From positions 1 through 64,000 of the forward strand of contig JAHJNL010000036.1 in assembly GCA_018820855.1 (NCBI GenBank): a stretch of 64,000 nt of DNA, given 5' to 3'. The stretch's first letter is position 1; every line of letters starts with the position of its first letter. Under the pieces are notes generated by a model. The model was not told the origin of the DNA. It saw only the letters and a program-made list of their open reading frames with translations, and searched no databases. Position numbers and translations under genes: made by a program. Positions 63,003-64,000 of the stretch are shown in pieces. Origin of the DNA: Pseudomonadota bacterium. Its GTDB lineage: Bacteria; Desulfobacterota; Desulfobulbia; Desulfobulbales; Desulfocapsaceae.

Positions 63003-64000
63003 ATGTCCTCAAAACTACGTGCACAGCGGGAGACTCTTGAAGAGTTGTGGAAGAAGGGGCTGAGCGGTCAGGCCCTTCTTTCCGAACAGAGCCGCCTGGC
63101 AGACGAATTCATTGTCGAGCATTTCAATGCTGCCGCAGGTGAAAATAGTGCCGGGTCGATTGCTCTGGTCGCTCTTGGCGGCTATGGACGTAGGGAGCTT
63201 TTTCCGTTTTCCGATATTGATCTCTTGATTCTCTATCAGCCAGAGGCAAAAGAGGAGATGGAAAAGGTGGCTAACGCTGTCCTTTATCCCCTCTGGGACA
63301 CAGGTCTTGATGTCGGTCATGGTGTGCGCACTGTGGAGGAGTGCATTGTCCATGCAAAGGAAGATTTTTTCTTCCAGGTCGCCATGCTTGACAGTCGTCT
63401 GCTTGTCGGTTCCCGTACTCTTTATGATGACCTGCTCAGCGTCTACCGCAAAGAGTTTATTGAGGGAGCCCGGGACGAATTTGTGCAGACAATGAAGACT
63501 TTTCGTCTGGAACGGCGAAAACGTTTTGGCAGCCACAGCTATTTGCTTGAGCCAAATATTAAAGAAAGTAAAGGCGGCATGCGTGATATCCAGGCCATGC
63601 TCTGGACCGCCATGGTTGTTTTTGGTCTGTCGGGAGTTGAGGCGATCGCTGGCGCAGGCGTTCTTCTTGAGGAGGAAAAAAACGATTTTCTGGAATCCTG
63701 GAATATGCTGTCCAGAGTTCGGAATCGTCTCCATTATATCAGTGGCAGAAAAAACGATCAGCTCTATTTCGAGCAGCAGGAGGAAGTTGCTGCAGCCTTT
63801 GGGTATCGTTCTGGAAAGGGGGTCCTCGGCGTTGAGAATTTTATGCGGGATCTTTACGGTCATCTGCAGACAGTGGCCGTGATTACAGATCTTTTTTTTG
63901 ATCATGTCGATGATGTGCTTAGCAAGGCACGGAGGCAGGAAAAGGGCGAGAAGAGTCAGGTCATTGAAAAAGGGATAGCGGCACGCAGCAATCGAATTCA
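63003..64000 (+). CDS. glnD: [Protein-PII] uridylyltransferase GlnD, 5' part only
   Basis: Window-truncated: about 332 residues read from ATG at 63003 to the right edge, with no stop. GlnD adds or removes UMP at P-II Tyr51 in response to glutamine. The nucleotidyltransferase site is complete (VALGGYGRRELFPFSDIDLL with G-G-x(n)-D-x-D). The NT-linked segment EPNIKESKGGMRDIQAMLW matches GlnD. The HD and ACT domains would lie beyond the window. Gene order glnK-glnD supports the assignment. Confidence 0.93.
   Translation, partial: MSSKLRAQRETLEELWKKGLSGQALLSEQSRLADEFIVEHFNAAAGENSAGSIALVALGGYGRRELFPFSDIDLLILYQPEAKEEMEKVANAVLYPLWDTGLDVGHGVRTVEECIVHAKEDFFFQVAMLDSRLLVGSRTLYDDLLSVYRKEFIEGARDEFVQTMKTFRLERRKRFGSHSYLLEPNIKESKGGMRDIQAMLWTAMVVFGLSGVEAIAGAGVLLEEEKNDFLESWNMLSRVRNRLHYISGRKNDQLYFEQQEEVAAAFGYRSGKGVLGVENFMRDLYGHLQTVAVITDLFFDHVDDVLSKARRQEKGEKSQVIEKGIAARSNRI

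Noticed and set aside
63015..63905. 296-residue - strand frame
   Set aside because: Antisense to glnD, which has clear nucleotidyltransferase motifs and continues off the window.

Overview
The window reads as one piece of a bacterial chromosome, most likely from a sulfate-reducing or related member of the Desulfobacterota (Desulfobulbales-like). This is an inference from gene content: an HdrC / MvhD / MetV block typical of anaerobes that use methylene-tetrahydrofolate reductase with heterodisulfide-reductase-type electron transfer, a selenoprotein, a rpmH-rnpA-yidD-yidC-jag-mnmE block of Gram-negative type, and RND efflux. About 57 protein genes can be supported. No rRNA, tRNA or CRISPR array was found.

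Layout. 0-1.2 kb: an integron integrase with an iterated 11-bp repeat upstream; any cassette array would lie left of the window. 1.5-8.7 kb (- strand): a five-gene efflux operon, marR-mfp-rnd-tolC-mfs, with a near-perfect palindrome at the marR start. 8.8-9.7 kb: a BIME/REP-like array with a 135-bp period. 9.8-14.5 kb (-): azlCD, an OmpR-type two-component pair, and an acfC-like binding-protein gene broken by a short MITE-like repeat. 15-17 kb (+): efp-epmA, then a monocistronic gene for a four-selenocysteine SbtA-like RiPP precursor. In that gene each in-frame UGA is followed at constant distance by its own SECIS-like hairpin. This is the most interesting object in the window. 17-25.5 kb: an unrecognised small Cys/Trp protein, a hybrid histidine kinase, YgiQ, a fused endonuclease III / exonuclease III, a NarL-type regulator and HU. 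25.7-38.6 kb: lgt-mnmG, trkA/trkH, a methyltransferase, and rpmH to mnmE. 38.7-43.3 kb: an orphan radical SAM/SPASM protein with a tiny ORF behind it, and three envelope proteins of unknown role, one a zinc-metalloprotease. 43.3-52.9 kb: elbB-hpt, hdrC-mvhD-metV, a MoeA-like gene, mutM, a Sfp-type PPTase, cvpA, two TIGR04282/TIGR04283-type glycosyltransferases, UPF0280 and PilZ. 53-59.4 kb: nucleotide-sugar genes (rfbD, rfbA, pmm/pgm, manC), PilZ and mtnA. 59.7-64 kb: a nitrogen block, amt-amt-glnK-glnD, preceded by a sigma-54-like motif; glnD runs off the end.

Three repeat classes are interspersed: the REP/BIME array; a 143-bp element with imperfect terminal inverted repeats (three copies, one disrupting acfC); and intergenic inverted pairs built on GGCTGAAGG, one of which supplies the stop codon of rfbD. 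Start codons were chosen by ribosome binding site and family N-terminus, and several differ from the longest ORF.
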